Positions 9,559 through 18,784 of a stretch of 64,000 nucleotides of DNA are shown piece by piece. The stretch's first letter is position 1. Every line of letters begins with the position of its first letter. Source of the stretch: Pseudomonas cuatrocienegasensis. Its GTDB lineage: Bacteria > Pseudomonadota > Gammaproteobacteria > Pseudomonadales > Pseudomonadaceae. The notes under the pieces are model-generated. The model did not search any database. It was not told the origin of the DNA and worked only from the letters and a program-made list of their open reading frames with translations. The stretch is taken from the NCBI RefSeq assembly GCF_900110925.1, contig NZ_FOFP01000008.1, forward strand, positions 104,236-168,235. Direction: 5' to 3'. Made by a program: the position numbers and the translations under genes.

Positions 9559-10595
9559 CCTTCCCCGAATCACTCGATGCCGAAGCTGAAGCCCGCCGCC
9601 AGCAATCCCTGGACAACCAGGAGCTGCTCGACACGCCCGCCGATCCGCTGCTCGATACCCTGGTGCGCCTCACCCAGGACCTGTTCGGCGTGCGCACCGT
9701 ACTGGTCAGCCTGATCGACTGCGAGCGCCACTGGTTCAAGGCGCGGGTCGGCGCGCCGGTAGCGGAAATACCGCGCACCCCGAGCTTCTGTGGGCAGGCC
9801 ATTCTCGGCACCGAACCCTATGTCATCGAAGACACCCACCTGGACACCAGCGTGTGCAGCGCCGCCGTGGTAATCGGCGAGCCGTTCTACCGTTTCTACG
9901 CCGGCCAGCCGTTGTTCTCGGCCGAGGGGCAGGCCCTGGGGACGCTGTGCATCATGCACACCACCCCCATGCACCTGGATGACCGGCAACTGCGCCAGTT
10001 GAAGGACATGGCCACCCTTGCCGAGGGCTACCTCAAGCTACTCAGCCTCAGCGAGCAAACCGCGCAATTGCGTGCGGCCCTGAGCCGCGAGGAGCGCAAG
10101 GTCATGCTCGACCCGCTGACCCAGCTGTGGAACCGCGCCGGCCTCAATCACTTCCTCGTGCTGGAGCAAGCCAGTGCCCAGGCACATGGCACGCTGCTGG
10201 GCGTGCTCTATTGCGACCTGGACCACTTCAAGTCGGTCAATGACCGTCACGGTCATGATGTCGGCGACCATACCCTCTGGCAGACCGCCCGGCATATCAG
10301 CGCAGCCGTGCGCCCGCAGGACGTGGTCACACGCAGTGGTGGCGAGGAGTTCGTGGTGCTCCTGCAGGTACGCGATGCCCATGAACTGCTGCAGGTGGCC
10401 GAGCGCATTCGCCAGGCGGTGCGCAGCACGCCGGTCCAGGCCGAGCAGCTAGCGCTGGACGTGACCATCAGCATTGGTGCCGCCGTGCATGAGGAATCCG
10501 AGGTCCTGGGCAACACCCTCAAGCGCGCAGACCAGGCGCTGTACTACGCCAAAGCGAATGGCCGCGACCGCGTCGAGCTGGCTGCGCCACACTGA
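9555..10595 (+). CDS. GAF-GGDEF diguanylate cyclase
   Basis: A 346-aa soluble protein. An N-terminal GAF domain (about residues 25-165, FFGVRTVLVSLI-type core with the CGQAILG segment) is followed by a short coiled linker and a GGDEF domain. The active-site motif is GGEEF (near residue 260), and an RPQD allosteric I-site lies exactly five residues before it, so product inhibition by c-di-GMP is expected. It has no membrane segment. Its ATG overlaps the stop of the MATE gene, which implies co-expression. The GAF ligand is unknown. Confidence 0.92.
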   Translation: MTFPESLDAEAEARRQQSLDNQELLDTPADPLLDTLVRLTQDLFGVRTVLVSLIDCERHWFKARVGAPVAEIPRTPSFCGQAILGTEPYVIEDTHLDTSVCSAAVVIGEPFYRFYAGQPLFSAEGQALGTLCIMHTTPMHLDDRQLRQLKDMATLAEGYLKLLSLSEQTAQLRAALSREERKVMLDPLTQLWNRAGLNHFLVLEQASAQAHGTLLGVLYCDLDHFKSVNDRHGHDVGDHTLWQTARHISAAVRPQDVVTRSGGEEFVVLLQVRDAHELLQVAERIRQAVRSTPVQAEQLALDVTISIGAAVHEESEVLGNTLKRADQALYYAKANGRDRVELAAPH

Positions 10596-10617
10596 TCACG
10601 CCCTCACGAGAACCGCC

Positions 10618-11351
10618 ATGGCCAATGCCCTCGCCGCTTACGCTCACTACCTGTCGATCTTCGTACTCTTCGCCCTGTTGACCCTGGAGCATCGACTGTT
10701 CAGCCGCGAGATAACGGTCGAAACGGCGCGTTCGCTGATCCGCCTGGATATCGCCTATGGCGTCTGTGCCGGCCTGGTGCTGGTCACCGGACTGGCGCGC
10801 GTGCTGTGGTTCGGCAAGGGGCTGGCGTACTACCTGGGCAACGGGCTGTTTCACGCCAAAGTAGGGCTGTTTATTTTAGGGTCTGTTCCCGTTTCGTCGC
10901 GAGCCGCGTTGCCGCGAAAAATCTCGCCAGGCTAGGCGGAGGACGCAGGGAATGGTTGTTCCCTTGCCAAGTCCTCCAACAACGCATGGCGAGATTTTGC
11001 GCGCAACCTAGGCGGCCCCACCCGAAGGGCCGGGCCAGTTTTAGCGCGATGCTGCGTTTCTCGATGGCTCATTTAGCCGGCTAAACTTCGCATCTCGTGC
11101 CTTGCCTCGCGCTAAAACTGGCTCCGGCGCGGCCGCGAACGAAACGGGAACAGACCCTAGTCGGGCTGATCTCAGTGGTGCCGACCTGGGTCTACCTGAG
11201 CTGGCGCAACGACCTCAAGGCCGGGCGAATGCCGAACATCAGCGCCGGCCAGGCCCGCTTGGTGACCACGGTTATCCGCCTGGAATTGGCGCTGCTACTG
11301 GTGATCCCGTTGTTGGCAACCATGATGGCCCGCGGCATCGGCGCCGCTTAA
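10618..11351 (+). pseudogene. DUF2214 family membrane protein, interrupted by a 279-bp inverted-repeat element
   Basis: The first 87 codons (10618-10878) give a membrane protein starting MANALAAYAHYL and reaching GLFIL. The frame then enters an inverted-repeat element and stops at 10935. After the element the frame resumes at 11160 with VGLISVVPTWVYL and ends at 11351. Removing the element plus one copy of the duplicated TA (281 bp) restores one open frame of 150 codons with TTA-GTC at the junction, the normal size for DUF2214 (four membrane segments, function unknown). The gene was therefore intact until this insertion. The truncated product would keep an altered tail of about 19 residues. 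Confidence 0.88.
10879..11157. mobile_element. 279-bp MITE-like element with 19-bp terminal inverted repeats and TA duplication
   Basis: Both ends are GGGTCTGTTCCCGTTTCGT, perfect over 19 bases in inverted orientation, and a TA dinucleotide flanks each side (10877-10878 and 11158-11159). TA duplication is typical of IS630/Tc1-mariner elements, so this is probably a non-autonomous derivative mobilised by such a transposase; that is inference. It codes for no protein. The interior has two further stem-loops: AAAATCTCGCCA (from 10917) pairing with TGGCGAGATTTT (to 10999), which encloses GGAGGAC/GTCCTCC and GGGAA/TTCCC; and CCAGTTTTAGCGCGA (from 11036) pairing with TCGCGCTAAAACTGG (to 11121). Confidence 0.85.
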
Positions 11352-11398
11352 TGACAGCGATGTCCCAGTGCGGTGTTGCACGGCGACGATGCTTTTTC

Positions 11399-11487
11399 GT
11401 AGGAGCCGCGCCCCGCGGCGAATGCCATGGGCAACGCCGAAATAACTGAATGGCGGCAATCAATTCGCCCCGAGGCGGGGCTCCTAC
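11399..11487. repeat. REPIN: paired Pseudomonas REP sequences
   Basis: GTAGGAGCCGCGCCCCGCGG (from 11399) is mirrored by CGAGGCGGGGCTCCTAC (to 11487), with about 39 bases between the two 25-bp units. The head-to-head arrangement and the GTAGGAGC...GCGAA consensus are those of Pseudomonas REP doublets, which depend on a RAYT transposase encoded elsewhere. No other gene lies in the 200 bp between the DUF2214 pseudogene and the next gene. Confidence 0.8.
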
Positions 11488-11550
11488 GCGCGTTCTGTGG
11501 TTCACCCAGATGCTGCGTTAGGGCTGGCACAGGTTTTTTCGGGCATCGTC

Positions 11551-12390
11551 TTAATGCCGCCCCGACGGCTTGAGCCCGGACAACCGCGGCAATAGCACAC
11601 GCTCGAATATCTGCGGGAAGAAACGCGCCAGCAACCGCGCGCGCCAGTCGACGTTGGACAGCACCAGCAAACGCCGGCGGCGCAGCGCACCGGCATAAAT
11701 GGCTTCGGCAACATCCTGCGGCGAGGCCACCTTGCCCATGGCCAGGGGCGGCTGCGCGGCCACCGAGCCGTCGCCGACCAGGGCGTTCTTGCGCAGGTCG
11801 GTGGCGGTAAAGCCGGGGCATACCAGCATCACATTGACGCCCGAGCCCTTGAGCTCGTAGCGCAGGGTCTCGAACAAACCGTGCAAGGCATGTTTGCTGG
11901 CGTTGTAGGCGCTGCGGTAGAGCAGCGGGGCGAAGCCGGAGAGCGAGCTGAGCACGATGATCTGCCCGCTCCGGGCGATCAAGCTGGGCAAAGCCGCGCG
12001 AGTGCAATGCAGGGCGCCGAAGTAATTGACCGCCATGATCCGCTGGAACACCGCCAACTCGGTTTCGGCAAAGCTGCTGCGGTGGGTGATGCCGGCGTTG
12101 TTGACCAGCACATCGATGCCACCAAAACGCTCCACCGCCAGGGCCACCGCGCGCGCCACCGCCTCGGCATCGGCCACATCGCACTGCACGCCCATGGCCT
12201 CGGCGTTGTGATGGTCAGCCAGGTGCTGCACCAGGCTGTCGAGGGCCTGCTGGTCAAGATCGAGAATCACCAACCGCGCCCCGGCCTGAGCCAGGCGCAT
12301 GGCCAGAGCACGGCCAATGCCCGCGCAGCCTCCGCTGATCAGCACCACCTTACGGTCGAATACCTTGTTGGCGAAAACCTTGCGATACAT
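11551..12390 (-). CDS. Short-chain dehydrogenase/reductase
   Basis: A 279-aa SDR oxidoreductase with a Rossmann nucleotide site (SGGCAGIGRA, a variant of TGxxxGxG, near residue 20), NNAG (near 92) and the catalytic YNASK (near 160) with the upstream Ser. A C-terminal extension rich in Arg, Leu and Phe (about residues 235-275) could bind membrane or lipid, as in SDRs that reduce lipid-like keto groups; this is inference. NAD(P) preference and substrate are not clear. It stands alone on the minus strand. Confidence 0.88.
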   Translation of the reverse strand: MYRKVFANKVFDRKVVLISGGCAGIGRALAMRLAQAGARLVILDLDQQALDSLVQHLADHHNAEAMGVQCDVADAEAVARAVALAVERFGGIDVLVNNAGITHRSSFAETELAVFQRIMAVNYFGALHCTRAALPSLIARSGQIIVLSSLSGFAPLLYRSAYNASKHALHGLFETLRYELKGSGVNVMLVCPGFTATDLRKNALVGDGSVAAQPPLAMGKVASPQDVAEAIYAGALRRRRLLVLSNVDWRARLLARFFPQIFERVLLPRLSGLKPSGRH

Positions 12391-12588
12391 ACGTTATCCC
12401 CACTCTCGGCACAGTCACGGTCTTCTGGGTTGCGAGGGCGATACCCTCTACAGCGCACAGTACCGAATCTACCATCACCGTCGACTACTGCCGCTATCCG
12501 CGTCAGGAATTGCGACTCATCGTCAGGGGAATCATGCCGCTGAACCGCGCCCTTGGTAGGCAGTCGCCAACACCGCAGTGACGCTCAC

Positions 12589-12852
12589 TCAACCATTGCT
12601 GACACAGACATCAGCCAGCTTCAGATAGCTGACGGTTTCCGTCGTCCCCTGGGTGCTCAGGTAAGTCATTTTCACCTGCACCACCTCGCAAACCTGTGGT
12701 TGCGGTTCCTCGGTGCGAATGACCTTGGCGATATTCAGGTTCATGCCGTAGGTATAGGCCGTGGACTCGGCGTTTTCGTCAGCCAAAAGCGGCGAGCTAC
12801 TAAGCACGCAGATGGCCATCAGGCTGGCGAGCGACAGGTTGTAACGCGTCAT
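12589..12852 (-). CDS. DUF2790 family secreted protein
   Basis: An 87-aa protein with a signal peptide (MTRYNLSLASLMAICVLSSS, cleavage probably after LLA near residue 24). The mature part has the DUF2790 pattern: YGMNLNIAKVI, then CEVVQVKMTYLSTQG and a final Cys near VCVSNG. The two cysteines probably form a disulfide bond in the periplasm. The family is widespread in Pseudomonas and has no proven function to my knowledge. The 200-bp region upstream (12391-12588 lies downstream on the plus map) shows nothing else. Confidence 0.8.
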   Translation of the reverse strand: MTRYNLSLASLMAICVLSSSPLLADENAESTAYTYGMNLNIAKVIRTEEPQPQVCEVVQVKMTYLSTQGTTETVSYLKLADVCVSNG

Positions 12853-12996
12853 GGTGAACTCCCAAAGGCTGATGATCCGCAGCCTGAACGGTCCCGCATA
12901 AGGCCCGGATCGCTGAGCGCTCCTGAGCCGGTGAATAGCGACTGCCGCTGGACATTGCCTGCCGGCGCCAAGCAGCCCATATAGGGCTAAGCCTGA

Positions 12997-14385
12997 TCAC
13001 TCACGCGAGGCGAGTGCCTCGGTAACGGCCTGCGGGGCAATGCCCATCGTCCGATGCAACTCGACCCAGCGCAGCGATACATCGGTGCTGGCCTGCACCT
13101 GGCTGCGCTGGATGTCGAACAGGCTGCGTTCGGCGTCCAGCACCTCCAAAAGTGATACGGTGCCCACCTCGTACTGGTTGCGCGCCAACTCGACGGCGCG
13201 GGTGGCGGCAGCAGTGGCCTGCTCCAGACGCTGCTGCCGTTGCCAGCCCTGGCCATAGGCATGGAGGGCGCTCTGGGTTTCCCGCAGCGCCTGGCGCAGC
13301 GACGTCTCGTAGGCCAGGAACGCCTGAGCCCGGCGTGCATCACTGGCTTCGATGCCGGCGCGAATGCGGCCAAAGTCGAACAATGGCTGCAGCAGCCCTG
13401 CAGTCAATGACCAGGCAGGAGCACTGGCCCCACGCTCGAAACCGCCCAGGGCGCCCAGAGTCAGCTGTGGGTAACGCGCCGCTCGGCTGGCCGCCAGCTC
13501 CTCACCCGCCGCTTGCAGACGCTCACTGGCCGCACGGACATCCGGCCGTTCGCGCAGGATCTCCACAGGCACTTCAAGCAACGCCGCCAGCGCATCCTCG
13601 CTCGGCTGGCTGAGAGTCTCAGCGCCCTGCGCCAGGATCGCATCGACGGCCTGCTGCTCGGCCGCCAGCAGATAAGCCAGCGCGTAACGCGCATCGACCT
13701 GTTGCTGCCGGGCTACCGGTATTTCCGCCTCGGTTACCTGCACCTGGGCTTCGATGCGCTCGACATCCAGGCGATTCACCGTGCCCTGGGCAAAGCGCTC
13801 ACGGGTAACCCGGGCCGTTTCCCGCTGTGTCACGCTGGCGCGAGTGGCGATGGCCAGTTGCTGTTGCGCCAGGCGATAGCTCAGGTAGGTGTTGGCAACT
13901 TCCGCCATCAGTCCGATGCGCAAGCTGCGATAGTCCTCGGCGGCTGCCCGCAGCTCAGCATCGCTGGCATTGCGCAAGGCGCGCAGCCGCCCAGACACAT
14001 CCAGCTCCCAGGCCAGATCCAGGCCATAGAAATGCGCGTTCGTAAGGCCGTCCAAGGCGTTGCGAGAACGCTCGTAATTAGCGCCGATGGCGATATCAGG
14101 CAGCAGTGCAGCCGCTGCCTGGCTGCGCTGGGCGCGCTGCTCGCGGACCCGCTCGCTGGCGCTCAGCAGGTCCAGGTTGTCACGCAGCGCCAGGTCAATA
14201 AGGCGCTCGAACGACTGATCCTCGAAGCTCTCCCACCAGCGTGGCGACAGGGCAGCCAAAGCGGATGGCGTCGTGGCTGATGGCGTCACGAATGCCTCGT
14301 GGGCGGGCTCCTGGCTCGCGCAACCGGCCAGGCCGAGCACCGCCATCAGCGTGAGCGATGCTCGCCTGTACAGGGGCCGCCTCAT
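12997..14385 (-). CDS. RND efflux outer-membrane lipoprotein (OprM/NodT family)
   Basis: A 462-aa TolC-like channel. The signal peptide ends with a lipobox (LAGC, Cys22). Two repeats of long alpha-helical hairpins (around residues 95-200 and 295-420) are visible from heptad-like Gln/Ala/Arg patterns such as ASERVREQRAQRSQAAA. Its start overlaps the stop of the inner-membrane pump gene by four bases, so it is the third gene of a leftward operon: adaptor, pump, channel. Length fits the family (about 460-490 aa). Confidence 0.93.
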   Translation of the reverse strand: MRRPLYRRASLTLMAVLGLAGCASQEPAHEAFVTPSATTPSALAALSPRWWESFEDQSFERLIDLALRDNLDLLSASERVREQRAQRSQAAAALLPDIAIGANYERSRNALDGLTNAHFYGLDLAWELDVSGRLRALRNASDAELRAAAEDYRSLRIGLMAEVANTYLSYRLAQQQLAIATRASVTQRETARVTRERFAQGTVNRLDVERIEAQVQVTEAEIPVARQQQVDARYALAYLLAAEQQAVDAILAQGAETLSQPSEDALAALLEVPVEILRERPDVRAASERLQAAGEELAASRAARYPQLTLGALGGFERGASAPAWSLTAGLLQPLFDFGRIRAGIEASDARRAQAFLAYETSLRQALRETQSALHAYGQGWQRQQRLEQATAAATRAVELARNQYEVGTVSLLEVLDAERSLFDIQRSQVQASTDVSLRWVELHRTMGIAPQAVTEALASRE

Positions 14386-17300
14386 AGCGCACCTCCCGCT
14401 GGCTGCGCCGCGACGGGTTTACTGGCACGCCGCGACAGGCGATCCAGCGCCAGGTAGATCACGGGGGTCGTCAGCATCGTCAGCACCTGGCTGAGCAGCA
14501 GCCCGCCGACGATGGCCACGCCCAGCGGCTCACGCAGCTCGGCCCCGGTACCGAATGCCATCATCAGGGGCACCGCACCGAGCAGTGCGGCCAGAGTGGT
14601 CATCAGGATCGGGCGAAAGCGTGTCAGGCAGGCCTGGTGGATCGCCTCCCGTGGCGACAAGCCCTCGACGCGCTGGGCATGCAGGGCGAAATCGATCAGC
14701 AGGATGCCGTTCTTCTTGACGATGCCGATCAGCAGAATCAGCCCGATCAGCGCCATGATCGAGAAGTCCAGCTGCCAGGCCCACAACAGCAGGATGGCGC
14801 CGATGCCAGCCGAAGGCAGCGTCGACAAAATGGTCAGCGGGTGGACAAAGCTCTCGTAGAGCACGCCGAGGATGATGTAAACCGCCAGCAATGCGGTAAG
14901 GATCAGCAACGGCTGGCTGGCCAGCGATGCCTGGAACGCCTGGGCCGCTCCCTGGAAGGTGCCGGTCACCGAGGCCGGCATACCGATCTCCAATTGCAGC
15001 GCGTTGAGTTGCGCCACCGCATCACCCAGGGCCACACCTTCACTCAGGTTGAACGAGATATTGGCCGCCGGCAGCATGCCATTGTGGGCGATGACCTGTG
15101 GGCCGCTTTCCTGAGGCTCGAGGCGAGCGAAGGTACGCAGCGGCACCATCTCGCCGGTGGTCGGCGAACGCAGGTGGAAAAAGGCCAGGCTCTCGGCGTT
15201 ACCGCGCTGCGCCGTGCTCAACTCCAGCACGACCTGATACTGGTTGGTCTCGGTCTGATACTCGTTGATCTGCCGTTGGCCGAAGGCGTCATACAGTGCG
15301 TTGTCGACATCCGCGGCCGAGAAACCGTAGCGGGCCGCTTCATCCCGGTCGATGGTCAGGCGGGTGATGTTGGCGTCCTGCTGCAGGTCATGGGAAACAT
15401 CCTGGAACGCAGGCATCTGCCGCAGCCGCTCGGTCAGCGTCCGGGTCCACTCCCCCAGCTCGGCACTGCTCTGCGCGCGCAGCACATACTGGTACTGGGC
15501 ACGCGGTACCCCAGCGCCGATATTGATGTCCTGGGCGGCCCGCAGGAACACCTGAATCCCCGGCACCTGGGCCAGTTGCGGGCGCAGGCGATCGATGACT
15601 TCACTGACATCCTCATCACGCTGCCCAGGATCATTCAACACCAGCCACATGCGCCCATTGCCGATCGAGTCGCTGGCGGCGCCACCGACCCCATGGTTGT
15701 AGCTGATGATCGCCGGATCCTGACTGATGATCGCCTCCAGTTGCTTGTGCTTGGCGACCATCTCGTCATAGGAAATATCCGGTGCGGCCTGGGTAAAGCC
15801 CATGATGAAAGCGGTGTCCTGCAGCGGGAAGAAACCCTTGGGAATCATCACGAAGCTGGTCACGCTCATCACCACACTGAGCATGAAGATGCCCAGCATG
15901 CTGCGTTGATGGTCGAGCGCCCAACAGAGTGCGCGGTCGTAGCCACTGACCAGCCTGCTGGTGAAATCCGACGCGTTGGCCTCGCGGTGTTTAGGAGCCT
16001 GCATAAACAACGCCGCCAGCGTCGGCACCAAGGTCAGGCAGACCACCACGGAGATCAGGATGGCCGCCGTCGCCGTCAGCGCGAATTCGCGAAACAAACG
16101 GCCGATCACCCCGCCCATGAACAACAGCGGGATGAACGCTGCGACCAGCGAGACGCTGATCGAGACCACGGTAAAACCGATTTCGCGCACGCCCTTGAGC
16201 GCTGCGTCGTAGCGGCTTTCGCCTGCCTCCAGGTGACGGTGGATGTTCTCGACCACCACGATGGCATCGTCGACGATAAACCCCACGGCAATCACGATGG
16301 CGACCAGGGTCAGGTTGTTCAGGCTGAAACCGGCCAGGTACATCACCGCACAGGTCGCGATCAGGGAAACCCCCAGTACGGCTGAGACGATCAGGGTGGC
16401 CGACCACTGGCGCAGAAACAGCGCCATCACCCCGACGACCAGCACAATGGCGATCACCAGGGTCAGCATGACTTCGTGCAGCGAGGAGCGAATGGTGCGA
16501 GTACGGTCGTTGAGCACCTCGACCTCCATGGCCGCCGGCAACGCCGCGCGCAAGGCCGGCAGGGCAGCCTGGATACGCTCGGCGGTGGCCACAATATTGG
16601 CCCCCGGCTGGCGCCGAATCACCAAGGCCACACCGGGCCGGCCGTTTGGCCAGTACTGGGTGTAGTCGTTTTCTGCGCCGACCTGCACCGTGGCGAGGTC
16701 CTTGATCCGCACCGCCGAGCCATTGCGGTAAGTGACGATGATGTCTGCGTACTCATGGGCCTCGAACAGTTGATCGTTGACCGCCAAGGTGGATATACGG
16801 TTGTTGCCGAACAGCGCCCCCTTTGGCAGGTTGACGCTGGCGCGCTGCACGGCCTCGCGGATATCGGCCAATGTCACACCGGCGCCGGCCAGGACTTCCG
16901 GGCGCGCCTGAATGCGTATGGCCGGCCGGTGCTGACCCACCACATCGATCAGGCCAACCCCCTGGACCTGACTCAACTGGCGGGCCAGGACGGTTTCGGC
17001 CTGGTCGCTCAGCTCAATCATCGACAGGCTGTCGGAGTTGACGCTGAGGATCAGAATCGGGCTGTCCGCCGGGTTGACCTTGCGCCAGGTCGGCAGGCTT
17101 GGCATGTCTTCGGGTAGCCGCGCCGAGGCGGTATTGATCGCGGCCTGGACTTCCTGGGCCGCGCTGTCGATGTCTTTTTCCAGGCTGAACTGCAGGTTGA
17201 GGGTGAGCATGCCGAGGGAGCTGGACGAGGTCATCTCGGTGATCCCGGAGATCGTGCTGAGCTGCACCTCCAGCGGTGTCGCCACCGATGAGGCCATGGT

Positions 17301-17480
17301 CTCGGCGCTGGCCCCCGGCAGGCTGGCGGTAATCTGGATGGTCGGGAAATCCGCCTCGGGCAGGGGCGCGATCGATAGCCGTGGAAAAGCCAGAACCCCC
17401 AGCAGCACCAGGGCGACGGTCAGCAGGATGGTGCCGACCGGGTGATCCATAAACCAGGCGTACAGGTTGCGACCGGCCAT
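14382..17480 (-). CDS. RND efflux permease, HAE1 family (MdtB/MdtC/MuxC-like)
   Basis: A 1032-aa inner-membrane drug/proton antiporter. It has the usual 12 membrane segments and two large periplasmic loops. The proton-relay aspartates are seen in VGFIVDDAIVVVEN (residues 404-405), the hydrophobe-exporting HAE1 pattern, rather than the DFG..DGA..EN pattern of heavy-metal pumps. The N-terminal region (ASLPGASAETMASSVATPLE, then TSSSSLG) is closest to MdtC/MuxC proteins, but only one permease gene is present, unlike the two of mdtABC or muxABC. It overlaps the adaptor stop (TGATG) and the channel start (ATGA), so all three are translationally coupled. Substrate is unknown. Confidence 0.93.
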   Translation of the reverse strand: MAGRNLYAWFMDHPVGTILLTVALVLLGVLAFPRLSIAPLPEADFPTIQITASLPGASAETMASSVATPLEVQLSTISGITEMTSSSSLGMLTLNLQFSLEKDIDSAAQEVQAAINTASARLPEDMPSLPTWRKVNPADSPILILSVNSDSLSMIELSDQAETVLARQLSQVQGVGLIDVVGQHRPAIRIQARPEVLAGAGVTLADIREAVQRASVNLPKGALFGNNRISTLAVNDQLFEAHEYADIIVTYRNGSAVRIKDLATVQVGAENDYTQYWPNGRPGVALVIRRQPGANIVATAERIQAALPALRAALPAAMEVEVLNDRTRTIRSSLHEVMLTLVIAIVLVVGVMALFLRQWSATLIVSAVLGVSLIATCAVMYLAGFSLNNLTLVAIVIAVGFIVDDAIVVVENIHRHLEAGESRYDAALKGVREIGFTVVSISVSLVAAFIPLLFMGGVIGRLFREFALTATAAILISVVVCLTLVPTLAALFMQAPKHREANASDFTSRLVSGYDRALCWALDHQRSMLGIFMLSVVMSVTSFVMIPKGFFPLQDTAFIMGFTQAAPDISYDEMVAKHKQLEAIISQDPAIISYNHGVGGAASDSIGNGRMWLVLNDPGQRDEDVSEVIDRLRPQLAQVPGIQVFLRAAQDINIGAGVPRAQYQYVLRAQSSAELGEWTRTLTERLRQMPAFQDVSHDLQQDANITRLTIDRDEAARYGFSAADVDNALYDAFGQRQINEYQTETNQYQVVLELSTAQRGNAESLAFFHLRSPTTGEMVPLRTFARLEPQESGPQVIAHNGMLPAANISFNLSEGVALGDAVAQLNALQLEIGMPASVTGTFQGAAQAFQASLASQPLLILTALLAVYIILGVLYESFVHPLTILSTLPSAGIGAILLLWAWQLDFSIMALIGLILLIGIVKKNGILLIDFALHAQRVEGLSPREAIHQACLTRFRPILMTTLAALLGAVPLMMAFGTGAELREPLGVAIVGGLLLSQVLTMLTTPVIYLALDRLSRRASKPVAAQPAGGAL

Positions 17481-18655
17481 CAGAACACCCTCCGCCCGGC
17501 AACCGCAGCCGCCTGGGCCGGGCCCTCGTCGAGAATGCGCACGGCAACCCCCGGACGCAGCCGTGAGTGCCCGTCAACCACCACGGTATCGCCAGCGGCC
17601 AGGCCGCTGACCACGGCAATCTGATTATCGCTGTGGCGTACCTGTACCGGTTGCGGCGCGACGCTGCCATCCACCACCCGCCAGACCATCACCTGGTCGA
17701 CCCCTTGGCGCAGCGCCCGCTGCGGCACCACCAGGGCGTCGGGCAAGGTCTGAACCTGCAGGTTCACCGTCACCGACTGATCCGGCCACAAGCGCCCGTC
17801 GGCGTTGGCAAAATCAGCCTTGACCCTGATCGTCCCGCTCTGGCTCGAAACCCGGTTGTCGATCAGCGCCAGGCGTCCCTCGCCAAGCAGCTCACCGCCG
17901 TCCCCGGCATACGCCTGCAGCGGCGCCGGGTTGTCCTCACGGCCGGACAGCAGCGCCTGCAATTGCGGCAACATCCCCTGGGGCAGCGCCACCTCGACAC
18001 TGATCGGGTCCAGTTGCACCACGGAGAACAACCCCAGCGCCTCGCTGACCCTTAGAAAACTGCCTTCATGCACATTATGGATACCGACCCGGCCATCGTT
18101 CGGCGCATGGATACGGGTATGGGAGAGCTGTACCTGATTGGCCGCCACGCTGGCTTGCTCAGTGCGTACGGTGGCCTGTAACTGGGCCACCAGGGCACGC
18201 TGCTGGTCCAGGGTCTGGGTTGAAATGGCTTGGGTCTTGACCAGGGATTGATAGCGACTGAGGTCCAGGCTGGCTGACGCCAACTGGGCCTGGGCCACGG
18301 CCAGCTGGGCCTTGGCCTGATCCAGCGCGGCCACGATGCTGCGATCATCGATACGCGCGAGCAGATCGCCGCGCTTGACGAACTGCCCTTCCTTGACCGG
18401 CAGCTCGACCAGCAGACCATCGACCTGCGGCCTGATCTCCACGCTGCGCTGGGAACGCACGGTGCCCAATGCGCTGATCAGTACCGGCACCGAGCGCTGC
18501 TCCACCGTGCTGACCCGCACAGGTACTGCCGGCACCGTTGCAGCAGCCGTAGCAGCGGAGGGTGAAGGCCAGAAGTAGAGACCACCGGCAACTGCCGCAC
18601 AGCCTGTGAGCAGAGCCGAACCAAGCCATTTCCTGAACGCATTGGGCGTCACCAT
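17480..18655 (-). CDS. RND efflux periplasmic adaptor (membrane fusion protein)
   Basis: A 391-aa adaptor with an N-terminal membrane anchor (about residues 10-30). The biotinyl-lipoyl-like half motifs are VRSQRSVEIRPQVDGLLVEL and later HAPNDGRVG; a coiled-coil hairpin between them (residues 110-185) is rich in Ala and Gln, and beta-barrel and membrane-proximal domains follow. It resembles MdtA/MuxA adaptors. The ATG at 18655 follows a GGGGGAGGGAG ribosome site. First gene of the efflux operon; a candidate regulated promoter lies at 18685-18741. Confidence 0.93.
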   Translation of the reverse strand: MVTPNAFRKWLGSALLTGCAAVAGGLYFWPSPSAATAAATVPAVPVRVSTVEQRSVPVLISALGTVRSQRSVEIRPQVDGLLVELPVKEGQFVKRGDLLARIDDRSIVAALDQAKAQLAVAQAQLASASLDLSRYQSLVKTQAISTQTLDQQRALVAQLQATVRTEQASVAANQVQLSHTRIHAPNDGRVGIHNVHEGSFLRVSEALGLFSVVQLDPISVEVALPQGMLPQLQALLSGREDNPAPLQAYAGDGGELLGEGRLALIDNRVSSQSGTIRVKADFANADGRLWPDQSVTVNLQVQTLPDALVVPQRALRQGVDQVMVWRVVDGSVAPQPVQVRHSDNQIAVVSGLAAGDTVVVDGHSRLRPGVAVRILDEGPAQAAAVAGRRVF

Positions 18656-18684
18656 GACACTCCCTCCCCCTAAATAGTTGTCGC

Positions 18685-18741
18685 ACTCTAGGGCGGGGAG
18701 ACTGACGTCAAGGTGACCGCTGACTGACAGGAAGATGTCAA
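18685..18741 (-). promoter_or_regulatory. Candidate regulated promoter of the RND operon (composite operator)
   Basis: Read on the minus strand: TTGACA, six bases, TGTCAG, two bases, AGCGGTCA, 23 bases, then TAGAGT as a possible -10 (18690-18685). The adaptor ATG lies 29 bases beyond the -10. The same arrangement occurs before the response regulator (20939-20991) and the AraC gene (25265-25318). A TGACA...TGTCA palindrome is the kind of site bound by CusR/CopR/CzcR-type regulators, the class encoded next door. Direct sequence observation; binding is inferred. Confidence 0.55.
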
Positions 18742-18742
18742 A

Positions 18743-18778
18743 CGCCTGTGCACAGGCGCCATCCGCCGAAGCGGATGG
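18743..18778. other. Pair of hairpins downstream of the sensor kinase gene
   Basis: A perfect 16-bp palindrome CGCCTGTGCACAGGCG (18743-18758) is followed by CCATCCG-CCGAAG-CGGATGG (18759-18778). They lie between the sensor kinase stop (18785) and the efflux promoter. They could stop leftward transcription of the kinase gene, although no T-run follows on the minus strand. Confidence 0.4.
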
Positions 18779-18784
18779 CGAGCA

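Noticed and set aside
10618..11351. Frameshift or sequencing error in the DUF2214 gene
   Set aside because: A 279-bp element with perfect inverted ends and TA duplication explains the break, and the flanks rejoin in frame.
14382..17480. Heavy-metal RND pump (CusA-like), suggested by the adjacent metal-type two-component system
   Set aside because: The TM4 motif is VGFIVDDAIVVVEN, the HAE1 drug-pump pattern, and the N-terminal region matches MdtC/MuxC.
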